Positions 38,426-48,799 are shown, counted from the first letter of the stretch. The stretch is 64,000 nucleotides of DNA from Symbiodinium microadriaticum (GCA_001939145.1 LSRX01000784.1:221848-285847); one strand, 5' to 3'. Translations and numbers: made by a program. The notes: generated by a model from the sequence alone, not told the origin.

Positions 38426-39354
38426 TTCAGTGAACGGGCCTGCGTGATTACCAACATTTTTCCTTAGGGTGCCGTGCTTAAGTATACTAGGAGATCACTC
38501 AGAACCCTCTTCTAATGATTAAGGCCCTTACCATCACTTAGGAATACTTTTCCCTTCTAGCCCCTGGCTAGCATATATTAATAGCATAAAGTACCTCAGC
38601 GTTTTTTCGAGGTTTTTTGAGTCTAAAGACTATTGCAGAAGGCATCGAGTTTCGTTTGCAGACGTCCCAGCCGCACTAATGCTTTGTTTTTGTAAACCCA
38701 AGTCCCACGACGAGAAGAAGTCCAATATTATGCTCCTCCAGCGGTGACAGGCAGCCTACCACACAAGCGGTGGTAGCGTCCGCAGAACCTAAACCCTAAA
38801 CCCTTAAACCCTTAAACCCTAAACCCTAAAACCCTAAACCCAAAGCCCTACGAGTTGAATCCTAAAACACCGGCCTTTCACCCTGTAACCCTGAACTAGG
38901 GTTATGGGTTTAGGGTTTGAGCCCAGGGATGATTTAGGGTTTTAGTTTTTTGAGGTTAGGGATGATTTAGGGTTTAAGTTTCCTGAGTTTTTCAACCTTG
39001 AAGTTCCGAAAGCTTAAAACGCCTAAACTTCTCCCACACCCCGAGGCCCGGAGCTGTGTGTCATCCGTTAGCTCAAGTGGTTTAGGGTCTAGGGTTTAGG
39101 GTTTAGGAGCACATCCGACTGACCTAAACGACCCCATGAGCCTGACCACGTTAAAAGCCCACGCCTCAAAGTTTAAAGACCTAGAAACCTCCAGACCAGA
39201 AGACTCTAAAGACCTAAACCGTCCGAAACCTTCAAAAAAAGCCCTTCGCCAAATAACCCAAAGCACACTAAACTTCAAACAACCCCAAAAACCCAAACGC
39301 CGCCCAACATTAACACGCCAAAGAAGCCAGAAATACCCCTACACGCTAAACCTT
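38426..39354. other. Gene-free stretch with telomere-like blocks
   Basis: Contains CCCTAAA at 38788-38842 and TTTAGGG patches at 38900-38985 (GGGATGATTTAGGGTTTWAG occurs twice) and 39080-39107. The open frames at 39096-39363 lie between telomere-like blocks and consist mostly of Lys/Pro/Ser-type repeat translation. No gene is supported. Confidence 0.45.
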
Positions 39355-39412
39355 ATACCCTAAACCCCTAAACCCTAAACCCTAAACCCCTAAACCCTAA
39401 ACCCTAAACTCA
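39355..39412 (-). repeat. CCCTAAA array
   Basis: Seven to eight units. Confidence 0.85.
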
Positions 39413-39524
39413 AAGCCTTGCCGCAGAGGCACTGAACGTTCTGGCAGAGCTCACGGCGTCAATTGCGCCGGATCTGGGCTTCAACGGGGGCTCCAGGAGA
39501 GGGTGTCGGTTCGGGGGGCTTAGG

Positions 39525-39712
39525 GTTTAGGGTTTAGGGAGTCCTTTAAAGGAATAGGGCTTATCAGGTTTAGGGTTTAGGGAGTTCTTTAAAGGAATAG
39601 GGCTCATAGGGTTTAGGGTTTAGGGAGTCCTTTAAAGGAATAGGGCTCATAGGGTTTAGGGTTTAGGGAGTCCTTTAAAGGAGTAGGGCTCACAGAGTTT
39701 AGGGTTTAGGAT
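39525..39712 (+). repeat. Tandem repeat, 43-bp unit, 4 copies
   Basis: The marker AGTCCTTTAAAGGA starts at 39540, 39583, 39626 and 39669: exact 43-bp spacing. Each unit joins two TTTAGGG heptamers to a CCTTTAAAGG palindrome and an AATAGGGCTCATAGG tail. Copies differ by one to five bases. Confidence 0.95.
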
Positions 39713-39779
39713 TTAGGAGAGGTTTTGGCGTTCAGGGCGCCTTTAAGATGGGGTCTGATGCTTTCATAAGTTAAAAAGG

Positions 39780-39870
39780 GTTCTAACCCTAAGCCCTAAA
39801 CCCTGAACCCTAAGCAACCCTAAGCCGCTAAACCCTAAAACCCTAAAGCCCTAAACCCTAAACCCCCAAA
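39780..39870 (-). repeat. CCCTAAA/CCCTAAG array
   Basis: About ten units with CCCTAAG and CCCTGAA variants; polarity opposite to the 43-bp repeat just upstream. Confidence 0.75.
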
Positions 39871-39879
39871 CCCGGTAAT

Positions 39880-40700
39880 ATGATTCAATTCAGGTTCGGC
39901 AAAGAGTCCAGGTTCGAGGGTTCCTTTGAGGGCTCCTTGGAGGCTCGTTTAGCTTGGAGGGTGTGATAAGGGGTTGAGGGTTTTGGGGTTTACGGTTTTT
40001 GGGGTTTAGGCTTTAGGGTTTCGGGTTTAGGGTTTTTGAGGTTTTGTTGTAAGGGTTCTATGAGGGTTCCTTTTGTTGGTTCTACGAGGTCTGGGAATGT
40101 CAAGGGGGTCTTTTTAAGGGTTCCGAGAGAGTTCCACAGGGTTCCACAAGGGTAATTCCAATAGGAACCTCTGACCGCTTCGGCCGGGGCCGAGGCGAAT
40201 TTTCGATTCCAGGCCTCTCTCTTGCTGGGTTGGGGCTGCGGGTTACATGGAGTTTATAGCCGAGGGCGTGAAGCGTATCGTGCATCGCGCAATATTGTAT
40301 TTCAGCTGCGACGGTTTACGGTTTAGGGTGTACTGTCAGGAGTAGGAGTCGATTCAGAAGCAGCTACAGTAGCAACGACAGAATGGCAGTGTATACCCCA
40401 AACCTTCAGCCGAGCCGTGCACACATCGGTGTGCGACACGCCACGAGATTCAAGCGAAGATCTGTCGGGGAAGCCAAATGAGCCAATGTTCCAAAAAAGG
40501 CTCGTCCAGCCAGGGTTTAGGGTTCGGGTTCATTTAGGACTTGGTCAGCGGAACCCTGACCTCTTGCAAATCAAGATGATATAGTGCTCACATCGATCTA
40601 CAGTTTTATTTATTTTAGTTTATGTTTTTATCGGGTGTGTTTATGTATAGTCCTGGCTGCTGCGAGCTCAAGCCTTTAACATTAAACCCGAAACACTCCT
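39880..40700. other. Gene-free stretch
   Basis: Degenerate TTTAGGG patch at 39980-40035, an AGGGTTCCA-rich patch at 40055-40150 and a short AT-rich patch at 40600-40635. No gene is supported. Confidence 0.4.
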
Positions 40701-40805
40701 AGACCCTAAACCGTAAACCCTAAAGCCTAAACCCTAAACCCTAACCCTAAACCCCTAAACCCTAACCCTAAACCCTAACCCTAAACCCTAAACCCTAAAG
40801 CCCCA
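40700..40805 (-). repeat. CCCTAAA array with CCCTAA hexamers
   Basis: About 15 units; several are six bases long (CCCTAACCCTAAA), an uncommon length variant in this window. Confidence 0.85.
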
Positions 40806-41211
40806 ACCGAAGAAGCAGCTTCTGGAAGCCCCTCCAGGACCCGGATCATGGCCCATGGGGTTAGCACCGAAGATGAAAGAAGCAGCTGGCCAGCCCGGCG
40901 GTGGTGGGGTTCTGATGTTCAGGGGCTTTAGGTTAGGGTTTAGGGTTTAGGGTTTAGGGGTTCTGGAGTTCGGGCTTTAGGATTGTAGGGTTTGGGCTTT
41001 TGGGTTTAGGGGGTCTAGGCTACCCTAAAGCCTAAACCCGAAGGTTTCGGGTTTAGAGATCATCATTTAGGGTCCTGGAGTTCGGGCTCTTTTGGGTTTG
41101 GGGTTTAGGGGTTTCGGGCTTGGAGATCGGAGTTCAGGAGCCTCGATCTGCCCCGAGCATTCGTGTGCAACGATCTTTCTTTGCATCGCACTGCCTAGCA
41201 TTGGCGCCGCC

Positions 41212-41679
41212 ATGACTAGCACCGCCCTACAGGCTTTTCTCCAAGGAGAACGCTCGCAACGCATTGCAGCTTTGCGCAGCATTGGCGCCTCCAGGATGGC
41301 ACTCTTGGAGGCGGAAATCGCTGAGGCACGGCTCACTCTTTTCGGGCCTCTGCCCAAGGGCACGCCCTCTGAAGCCGCACCGCCCAACACGGACACTGTC
41401 CCGCTGCCGGGCCAAAGCCCCGCACAGCCCCATCCCGGCGCCCCCCCCGCCGACCCTGTAACTCCCCGTGGCACCACGAACGCACTGCACCAAAAGCCGC
41501 AGAGCCAGCACTGCACCGCGGCGGCCCAGCCAAGCCAGCCCAATGGCGAAACAAGCAAGGCAAAGGCCGACCTTGGGCAGACCTCACCGACGGACGAGTG
41601 GGTTTCGCGTTCTAGTGCCCCCTTATGGTCCCTGTACCACCTATACCATGCTAGAATGTGCTTCGAAACGGTCGCATGA
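41212..41679 (+). CDS. Hypothetical protein, Pro/Ala-rich after an N-terminal helix
   Basis: The ATG at 41212-41214 is the most natural start; the same frame stays open upstream to about 41092, but that part is telomere-like. The predicted 155-residue protein begins MTSTALQAFLQGERSQRIAA, has an Arg/Glu/Ala helix (RMALLEAEIAEARLTLFGPL), then a Pro/Ala/Gln/Thr-rich disordered stretch, and ends MCFETVA before a TGA. Composition and codon use stand out from the flanks. The minus strand is also open over much of this segment because of high G+C, so the strand choice rests on protein plausibility. It could be an ORF1/gag remnant. No family is recognised. A CAT-repeat follows at once. Confidence 0.4.
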   Translation: MTSTALQAFLQGERSQRIAALRSIGASRMALLEAEIAEARLTLFGPLPKGTPSEAAPPNTDTVPLPGQSPAQPHPGAPPADPVTPRGTTNALHQKPQSQHCTAAAQPSQPNGETSKAKADLGQTSPTDEWVSRSSAPLWSLYHLYHARMCFETVA

Positions 41680-41816
41680 TCATCATCATCATCATCATCA
41701 TCATCACCATCGCCGCGACCATGGTCATGGTCACCATCAACATAATCATCCTCCTCAGCACCTTCATGGCGACTGTCATCATTGCAGCCATCATCACCAT
41801 CATCATCATCATCAGT
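41676..41816. repeat. (CAT)n / (ATC)n microsatellite
   Basis: Two runs of CAT trinucleotide (41676-41712 and about 41785-41815) joined by a degenerate His/Ile-encoding stretch. Confidence 0.9.
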
Positions 41817-41919
41817 GTAGAGGAGGCTGGAATCCGTCCTTGCTTGGCGCAGGCACCCTAATTAAAGCATGCCGGGCATTCTTCAACGAACTCACTTTCG
41901 CAAACGTCTAAAGACCCAA

Positions 41920-42010
41920 AAGCCCTAAACCCTGAACCCTAAACCCTAAACTCTAAACCCTGAACCCTAACCCAAAACCCAAAACCCTGAATCCTAAACC
42001 CTAACCTCCC
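41920..42010 (-). repeat. CCCTAAA/CCCTGAA array
   Basis: About ten units with CCCTGAA and CCCAAAA variants. Confidence 0.8.
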
Positions 42011-42418
42011 AAACCCGTAGGGCTTTTGTTTGACCCTCACTCCGATCCGGGTTTAGGGGTCCTTGCCTCCGCAGTCGAGTGTCGGGGTTCCTACAGTGGT
42101 TACTCTGGGGTTAGAATAGGTTTATATACCAAAAAAATGGTTACTATGAAAGGCAAGGGGTACTAGAAGGGGCAGTTTGCAGAAGGGATACTTGTCGGGT
42201 CGATGCTGACGGTTTCGGGTTCGAGGTTTTTCAGCTTGAGGGGTTTAGGGCTTAGTAGGTTCGAGGGTTTAGGGTTCCGGGTTTAGGGTTTAGCGTTTAG
42301 ACTTTGCTTTTGGGTTACCGCGCGAAAAACAGGAAGACGGAGAATAAGACTATGCAGAGCCAAGGGCGAAGCTGAATCACAGCAAAACAAGCTCCAAAAC
42401 CAAAGCCATCAACCAGTC

Positions 42419-42507
42419 TCCCCAGTTGTATGCCTTTGCCCTTTGTATGTTAGGGTCCCCTTATTAGAATTGAATACCAGGCAAAGGGTACGGGGGGCAC
42501 TGGGGAA
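42419..42507. repeat. Fold-back element, family G, copy 2
   Basis: Left TCCCCAGTTGTATGCCTTTG, right CAAAGGGTACGGGGGGCACTGGGGA. The core resembles copy 1 at 35574-35680. Confidence 0.7.
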
Positions 42508-42544
42508 CCTAGCAAAGAAAGCGAAGAGTGTTCTGAAGTCCTAA

Positions 42545-42785
42545 GCCCTAAAAACTCTAAACCCTAAACCCTGAACCCTGAACCCTAACCCCTAATCTTA
42601 AAGCCTGAACCCTAAAACCCTAAACCCTAAACCTCTAACCCCTAAACCCTAAACCCTAAACCCCTAAACCCCTAAATCCCTGAACCCTAACCCCCTTAAA
42701 CCATTGCACTTAAATTCTAAGAAATTGCACTTAAAAAAACACCCTAAAACTTAACAAAAGACCCCTAAACCCTAAACTCTAACCC
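42545..42785 (-). repeat. CCCTAAA cluster
   Basis: About 20 units (42547-42700), then sparse units. AATTGCACTTAAA is directly repeated near 42703-42732. Confidence 0.8.
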
Positions 42786-42869
42786 CTTGCTTCTGCTGCC
42801 AGGCCTTACCTGCCCAAGGCATTCGCGTGGAGGCCAGCATGCTCCAGGACGGTACGGCGAGTCCCACTA

Positions 42870-42990
42870 GGTTTGGGGTTTAGGGTTTAGGGTATAATTT
42901 AATAGGGGTTTAGGGGTTTAGGGTTTAGGGGTTTCGGGGTTTAGGGGTTTAGGGCTTAAGGGGTTTAGGGGTTTAGAGGGTTTGGGGTTT
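42870..42990 (+). repeat. TTTAGGG(G) array
   Basis: About 14 units, many TTTAGGGG, with one TTTCGGGG. Confidence 0.8.
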
Positions 42991-42992
42991 AG

Positions 42993-43098
42993 GGTTTTAA
43001 AGATCGCAGTTTAAGTTATCACAATAGCTGTTTGTAGCGAGGAGTAAGGTTTAAAGATCGTAACTTAAGTTATCACAATAGCGGTCAACAACCAAGAG
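42993..43098 (+). repeat. Direct repeat, about 54-bp unit, 2 copies
   Basis: Each copy has GGTTTTAAAGATCGCAG- or GGTTTAAAGATCGTAA-type start and the shared string TTAAGTTATCACAATAGC. Confidence 0.8.
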
Positions 43099-43170
43099 TG
43101 GGGTTTCCTTATTCCATGCTAACTTAAAGCTAACTTCTTTAAACCCTGAACCCTAAACCCTTGTGACGCG

Positions 43171-43767
43171 GTGCCCGCTAAGATCGCGGAGGGCAAACAG
43201 ATAGTCTTTGTGAGGGCTGCGACCAGAACTGTGGCCTTGCGGTTGAGTGTGCCGCGAGCGGACGATGCTATGAAGCTCCCACGAAGCTCCAATTATGCGG
43301 TCTGGCTCCCGGCCCAGGTCTTCATGGCTGGCCTCGAGTCGGTGCCCGCTTTCACCGAGCGGGCCAAACAGATCGGCATCAGCGAGGAGCTTCTGAACAA
43401 GCTCATTGAAAAGAATTTGGACACCTATGGCAAGCTCGCTTTCATATGCAGCTCTCGGCCAAGCTCCGGGGACGACAGTGCGCTTTTCGACTCCATCAAT
43501 TCCCTTATAGGATCAGAGGTTCCTGCGGAGCAGCGATCCATTGTTCACCGACTTTGGTGCGAGGCACATTCGCATGCCTTGGTGGACTTGGAAGCACGGG
43601 CATCCAGGACCCATCCAGGACCGGAGAGTCCAGTCCGCGGGAGCGCATGGCTGAGTGTAAACAACAACGACCCTGGACACCCATGTACTATTCGCTTTGC
43701 ATGTTTGACCAAACCCGGTGTGAAGTCGGTGCTAGGGTGTAGACCTGCGCAAACGTATGAGGAATGA
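43171..43767 (+). pseudogene. N-terminal fragment of a probable dinoflagellate mobile-element protein
   Basis: Open frame of 198 codons bounded by a TGA upstream (43147) and TGA at 43765-43767; the first in-frame ATG is at 43270. Residues 59-145 of the frame include FTERAKQIGISEELLNKLIE, LDTYGKLAFICSSRPSSGDD, ALFDSINSLIG and HRLWCEAHSHALVDLEARAS. From memory, a domain with this order (an Ala/Gly helix, a TFGKLAFxxxxxPGxxDD-type core, a final LRRLxxEAHTxxxxDLRxR helix) is common at the N-terminus of large dinoflagellate repeat-family proteins that may carry polymerase or recombinase domains further on; I cannot confirm this without a search. The sequence degenerates after about residue 150. 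Telomere-like and duplicated DNA lies immediately upstream, so this is probably a truncated copy. Confidence 0.5.
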
Positions 43768-44064
43768 TTTGCCTGGCTTATGAACCAGGGGGTACAAGAA
43801 ACAGCCCCCCTAGGTCCGGACTCTACTTGCTGGCCGCGACATTCACGATGTCCTTCTTACTGGCAAGCTCTGTATGACAATGCAGCAACGACTTCTGCTG
43901 CGCTTTAGGCCCTAAGCCGTAAACCCTAAACCCTCAGCCCTAAGCCCTAAACCCCAAACAAGAGCCCAGAAGAACGTGTGAGGTCTGGCCTCCGGAGAGC
44001 TTCAGCCGAAGGTTTGGGCGTTGAAGAAGCTTTAGCTTAGGGTTTAGGGTTGCGGGTTTAGGTT

Positions 44065-44073
44065 TGTTATTAC

Positions 44074-44112
<39 letters not shown>

Positions 44113-44137
44113 TATTTTTTTTTTTGGGGGGGGGGGC
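44065..44137. repeat. (ATT)n-(TA)n-T(n)-G(n) microsatellite
   Basis: Trinucleotide TTA/ATT run, TA run, T11 and G11 in direct succession. Confidence 0.95.
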
Positions 44138-44214
44138 GTGGATGGTGAACATGAGAAAATCTTACATTCTGGTGCAGAAGCCGGCAGCTTTCTGATTAGT
44201 TGAGGGCATAATAA

Positions 44215-44520
44215 TTCCCAAGCCCTAGACCCTGAACCCGAAAACCCAATAGCCCTAAGTCCTAAACCCCAAAAGCCCTAAGTCCAAACCCCAAACCCTA
44301 AGCCTTAACCCTAGGCCCGAACCACCAACACTCACAACATCTGCACATCGCAGGACCGCCTCCTGTTCCGGGATCAGCGGAAGGCGCTCCGTGGTGTTTT
44401 ACGGTTTAGGGTTTAGGGTTTACGGTTTAAGGGTTTTGGGATGAGGTGGTCAAGTTTCACCCTCAGCCCAAGACCATAGACCCCACACCCTAAACCGTAA
44501 ACCAAAAGCACCATAAACCC
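44215..44520. repeat. Degenerate CCCTAAA patches with a short TTTAGGG block
   Basis: CCCTAAG/CCCCAAA units at 44220-44320, TTTAGGG at 44402-44435, CCCTAAA at 44487-44522. Confidence 0.6.
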
Positions 44521-44522
44521 TA

Positions 44523-44874
44523 ACCGCCCTCGCGCCTATGTTACTGCATTGCTTTGCGGGGCTGAGTGTCCTGGCCCTGGAGGCTCACTTCAAGAGTCGT
44601 GTTCTCTGAGCCGCGTGACGCTGTCAGGTAGTCACATGCCAAGGGCCACCTCTCGTCCTCTGCCTGTGTCCGACACCTCGCGTCAGTGCTGTGGCCAACG
44701 GAGTCAATCTTCCAGGCCATGGACGGCTGGGAATTGCACAGCGTGCCGCGGACGCCTGAGCCCGAAGGCTGGCCGCCTGGAAGTGGACGACTGGCTGGGT
44801 GACGTTGCCGACGCGACTGGCCGCCGGTGAGTACAGGCTCTGAGGCCCTCAAGGGGAAGCCCCCAGCCCTCTTA
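44523..44874. other. G+C-rich segment beside the assembly gap, no assigned gene
   Basis: Open on both strands (minus 44541-44852, plus 44549-44830), with unremarkable composition and no motif I can name. It may be part of a gene continuing into the gap. Confidence 0.3.
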
Positions 44875-45725
44875 NNNNNNNNNNNNNNNNNNNNNNNNNN
44901 NNNNNNNNNNNNNNNNNNNNNNNNNNNNNNNNNNNNNNNNNNNNNNNNNNNNNNNNNNNNNNNNNNNNNNNNNNNNNNNNNNNNNNNNNNNNNNNNNNNN
45001 NNNNNNNNNNNNNNNNNNNNNNNNNNNNNNNNNNNNNNNNNNNNNNNNNNNNNNNNNNNNNNNNNNNNNNNNNNNNNNNNNNNNNNNNNNNNNNNNNNNN
45101 NNNNNNNNNNNNNNNNNNNNNNNNNNNNNNNNNNNNNNNNNNNNNNNNNNNNNNNNNNNNNNNNNNNNNNNNNNNNNNNNNNNNNNNNNNNNNNNNNNNN
45201 NNNNNNNNNNNNNNNNNNNNNNNNNNNNNNNNNNNNNNNNNNNNNNNNNNNNNNNNNNNNNNNNNNNNNNNNNNNNNNNNNNNNNNNNNNNNNNNNNNNN
45301 NNNNNNNNNNNNNNNNNNNNNNNNNNNNNNNNNNNNNNNNNNNNNNNNNNNNNNNNNNNNNNNNNNNNNNNNNNNNNNNNNNNNNNNNNNNNNNNNNNNN
45401 NNNNNNNNNNNNNNNNNNNNNNNNNNNNNNNNNNNNNNNNNNNNNNNNNNNNNNNNNNNNNNNNNNNNNNNNNNNNNNNNNNNNNNNNNNNNNNNNNNNN
45501 NNNNNNNNNNNNNNNNNNNNNNNNNNNNNNNNNNNNNNNNNNNNNNNNNNNNNNNNNNNNNNNNNNNNNNNNNNNNNNNNNNNNNNNNNNNNNNNNNNNN
45601 NNNNNNNNNNNNNNNNNNNNNNNNNNNNNNNNNNNNNNNNNNNNNNNNNNNNNNNNNNNNNNNNNNNNNNNNNNNNNNNNNNNNNNNNNNNNNNNNNNNN
45701 NNNNNNNNNNNNNNNNNNNNNNNNN
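44875..45725. other. Assembly gap (851 N)
   Basis: Run of undetermined bases; any frame crossing it is meaningless. Confidence 1.
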
Positions 45726-45767
45726 TTGTGCTTGCTTGCTTTCTTGTGTGCCGCTGGGCAGGATGTA

Positions 45768-45852
45768 ATATAGGGGCCTAAAAGAATAACAATACTATTT
45801 TAAGTATACTATAGTGGGCCCAAAACCCTATTCTAATTATAAAGGCCTCTGC
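45768..45852. repeat. Dispersed element, family E
   Basis: Begins ATATAGGGGCCTAAAAGAAT and ends ACCCTATTCTAATTATAAAGG. The ends match 16077-16170 and the middle holds a TTAAGTATACTATAG near-palindrome. Confidence 0.55.
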
Positions 45853-46620
45853 AGTATGTCTTTTATAAGGCTCGCGAGGCGAGATCTCATGCAATCATGT
45901 GTGTTCTTCGGTAGGGTTTGGGGAGGTTAGTGCTTAGTCTTTGGGTTTGGGAACTCGCTTCGTTTGCAGACGTCAAGCAGGACATGATCATGCGGATGAC
46001 CCTTGCCAGCGGGGTTAGTGGTTTAAGACCTTTTCGGTGTCCTGGAGGAACGGTTGTAGAGCCGTAGAGCCCTCCGACCAATCGATCTATAGAATCGCCT
46101 GAGAGTAGCTTTTACCTTTGATGCGGTCCATTTTGGAAGAAGCAGCATAAATCTCTTTCAACAATATCCTACGAGCAGCCCGGCTGTAGGGGTTTACGAA
46201 CCCTAAACCCATCTCGCGGTCGTAGTCCCCAATCCTTGAAGCCATCAAGCTTCAGACCCGCCTGCAGCCCCTAAGCCTCAAACCCCAAACCCAAAAACCC
46301 TAAACCCTAAACCCTACACCTAAGGCTGCTTCGGCAGACCGAAAAAGGAGCGCTTCAAAAAAACACCCTAAACCAAAACCTCTACCCTTAGTTCCCTGAT
46401 CCGTCAGCCCAAAATTCTTAGGTAGTATTAGGGAGACCCCTTGACGGGGACCCTTCTGAACCCTACTTCTGGCTCTCTTAAAGGGGACCTTATTAATTGA
46501 GAGGGTCCATATCCCCAAGGGTCCCCCTAATCCTAACTCCCAAAACGGCACTTGAGCAAAGGCACCGCGAGGGTTCGGAGGATCTGCAGGTTGATTGCAA
46601 GGCAGGGAAGAGAGAGGGAC
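45853..46620. other. Gene-free stretch
   Basis: CCCTAAA units at 46285-46320. Other sequence shows no supported gene; minus-strand frames at 45887-46081 and 46300-46551 lack recognisable features. Confidence 0.4.
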
Positions 46621-46624
46621 ATTG

Positions 46625-46725
46625 GGTATGGGGTTTTTAGGGTTTATTATAGGGCTTATAGGGTTTATAGGGCTTTTAGGGTTTATAGGGTTTATTATAG
46701 GGTTTGTAGGGTTTATAGGGCTTAG
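46625..46725 (+). repeat. TTTATAGGG-type array
   Basis: About 11 units in which the heptamer has gained TA (GGGTTTATAGGGCTTATAGG), with a repeated TTTATTATAGGG variant. It is a locally amplified, derived unit of nine to ten bases. Confidence 0.75.
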
Positions 46726-47005
46726 ATAGTTTATGACGGTGCTTTATTTAGCATTTTGTGGATTTTGTTTGTGATGTTTTGGGGAGTTCAATAGGGGGCT
46801 TAGGGTATGGGCCGTGTGGGGTCTAGCAGGCGTTTGTAGGATGATACAGGGGTGCCGTGGGTTCTTCTGATCTTTTTTTTGAACAGGGTCTTACAGTTGA
46901 TTGTGTGTTAATATTTTTTGTTGGCTTGTCGAGGGTTTTGACTTGGCTATGGCATGGCTGGAATTAAACTAAACTATACTATACTCGACTAGACTATGCT
47001 AGACT

Positions 47006-47075
47006 TACACTAAACGCGTTAGAGAACCCTCGTGAGTAGTTACACTAACGTGTTGGAGAACCCTCGTGAGCAGTT
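47006..47075 (+). repeat. Direct repeat, about 36-bp unit, 2 copies
   Basis: ACACTAA...GTTAGAGAACCCTCGTGAG at 47006 recurs as ACACTAACGTGTTGGAGAACC at 47042, both followed by GAGTAGTT / GAGCAGTT. An ACTAGACTATGCTAGACTTA patch precedes it. Confidence 0.8.
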
Positions 47076-47109
47076 TTTGTTAGTGAGCTCTTCACTAAAC
47101 CCTCAATCC

Positions 47110-47205
47110 AAAACCTGAGAACCGCTAAACTGTAAACCCCTAAACCCTAAACCCTAAACCCCTAAACCCCTAAACCCCTAAACCCCTAAACCCTGAACCC
47201 TTCAG
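47110..47205 (-). repeat. CCCTAAA/CCCCTAAA array
   Basis: About ten units; five consecutive CCCCTAAA. Confidence 0.85.
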
Positions 47206-47229
47206 GCCTACAGTATCGGGGTTCTGGGG

Positions 47230-47375
47230 TTCAGAGTTATGGACTTCCGGGATGAGGGTGTAGGGCTTAGGGTTTATATAGGGATATAGGGTTCAGGGTT
47301 TAGGCTTTCGGGTTTAGTTCAGGGTTTGGGGTTTCGGGTTTAGGGTTTATACTTTAGGGTTTGTAGGGTTTAAGG
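47230..47375 (+). repeat. Degenerate TTTAGGG array
   Basis: Irregular units with TTTATATAGGG, TTCAGGG and TTTCGGG variants, polarity opposite to the array before it. Confidence 0.65.
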
Positions 47376-47484
47376 GAAGTACAGGACCAAAGAGTCCGGA
47401 AAGCCATGCGGACCTGTGCACCGGAAGCAAGCCGCATTTCGGACCTGGGCGTGTATTTCTTGCGCGCCTATGTACGGCTAGCCT

Positions 47485-47751
47485 GGGCTCATTCACTACA
47501 ACCGGAACGAACCACGGTTCCCGTTATTCACGAAGCTGCACATGCTATTTCACTCCTTCTCTGGCATGTATGAGCAGTCTCGGAGAATCTCTTGGGTGCT
47601 CAACCCCATCATCGAAGCAACCCCGGAAGATGAAGATTTCGTGGGCAAGCTATCGAGGACGTCCAGACGAGTGGGCACTCGCAAGATTGTCGAATCGGCC
47701 TTCCAGAGATACTTAATTCAGTGTCACCAATTGTGGTTCGAAGGCCACTGA
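47485..47751 (+). pseudogene. C-terminal fragment of a probable dinoflagellate repeat-family protein
   Basis: The frame opens after a TAG at about 47482 and ends at TGA 47749-47751, with an ATG at 47542. It reads IHYNRNEPRFPLFTKLHMLF, then SFSGMYEQSRRISWVLNPII, TPEDEDFVGKLSRTSRRVGT and KIVESAFQRYLIQCHQLWF. From memory, the order K-x-H-xx-H...NP...DEDFxGK(L/V)xRxxR...R.xxRYL is typical of a C-terminal block in a large, uncharacterised dinoflagellate protein family; I cannot check this here. Upstream about 47395-47480 looks coding in another frame, so frameshifts or introns are likely. The antisense frame 47609-47926 is a shadow. Confidence 0.45.
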
Positions 47752-48109
47752 TCGATCGAGCGTTGGGGTTTCGAGAAAAGGCGGGAGCATCAACAGCATT
47801 GACAATCACCGTCATGTCGAGCTTGGACAAGTCACTAACCCAACAAAAAGCGTAGACAACCAATTTTAAGCGTACCTGTCTGAAGACCTTATAACAAACC
47901 CATAGGGATTTCGACCTACAGAACAACCGCCCAAGGGTTCCCTAGGTAATTCAATACCCTACAAGCACCATTGAAAACCAGTAGGGTTCAGGGGATAGGG
48001 TTAAGGTTAGGGTTTTGGGTTCAGGGTTTGGGTGTTCCTCTGCATTTTCCTGCAAACCTCAACCCTGATCCTACAGAGCCCCCCCCCCTATAGAACCCTT
48101 GTAGAACCC

Positions 48110-48180
48110 CCTTATTTTAGGGTTTAGGGTTTAGGGTTCAGGGTTTAGGGTTAGGGGTTTAGGGTTTAGGGCAACCCCCT
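48110..48180 (+). repeat. TTTAGGG array
   Basis: About nine units with one TTAGGG hexamer and one TTCAGGG. Confidence 0.85.
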
Positions 48181-48379
48181 TATCGAAGCCATCGCGAGAC
48201 CTTACCGGACACCCCCCCCCCTAAACGCAGCGTAGGATGGCCTGACCTTGATCTTCCGTCACGACGTGCTGGACTACAGCCCGGCCCCCGGGGCGCCTTT
48301 TTCCCTTCCTCCCGGCCGGGGGGTGGAGGACTCATCTCGAGTAGAGTAGGGCTTGGGAGTTAAGCCAATAAGTAAGCCC

Positions 48380-48460
48380 TCACCCTGAGCCTTAAACCCT
48401 AAACCCTAGACTCTAGACCCTAAACCCTAAACCCCAGACTCTAGACTCTAACCGCCAAAA
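48380..48460 (-). repeat. CCCTAAA / ACTCTAGA patch
   Basis: About six CCCTAAA units interspersed with a CTAGACTCTAGACC variant repeated three times. Confidence 0.65.
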
Positions 48461-48799
48461 GCTGTAGCTCAGTGTATAGGAGTTGGTATTCAATGTGTTG
48501 GGGTGTGAAGGTCTCTTCGAAGTGTTGGATATCGAACTTCAGGTGGGGTTTCGTGGTTTGGGGTCTCGGGGGTTTAAAGGTTGAGCTGTGTGGGTTTCTG
48601 GGGTGTTTAGAGGGTAGGGCGCTCGAGTCCCAGGGCTGGGCGTTTGGGGTTTAGGGCCATCCTAAGCCCTCGTGGCACGCTAAACCCTCAACCCTAAACC
48701 CTCGGCCCTAAACCGTAAACCCTGCAAGGTTTGTCCTTCAACCCGAGTAGGTGAGCCTTTAATGAATCAGAGCACAGAAAGAATTTAGCTCGTTGTTTG

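Noticed and set aside
41468..41911. His-rich frame, possible metal-binding protein
   Set aside because: The His run is a CAT trinucleotide repeat; the frame is out of phase with the better-supported one at 41212.
44827..45768. 313-codon frame
   Set aside because: Almost entirely undetermined bases of the assembly gap.
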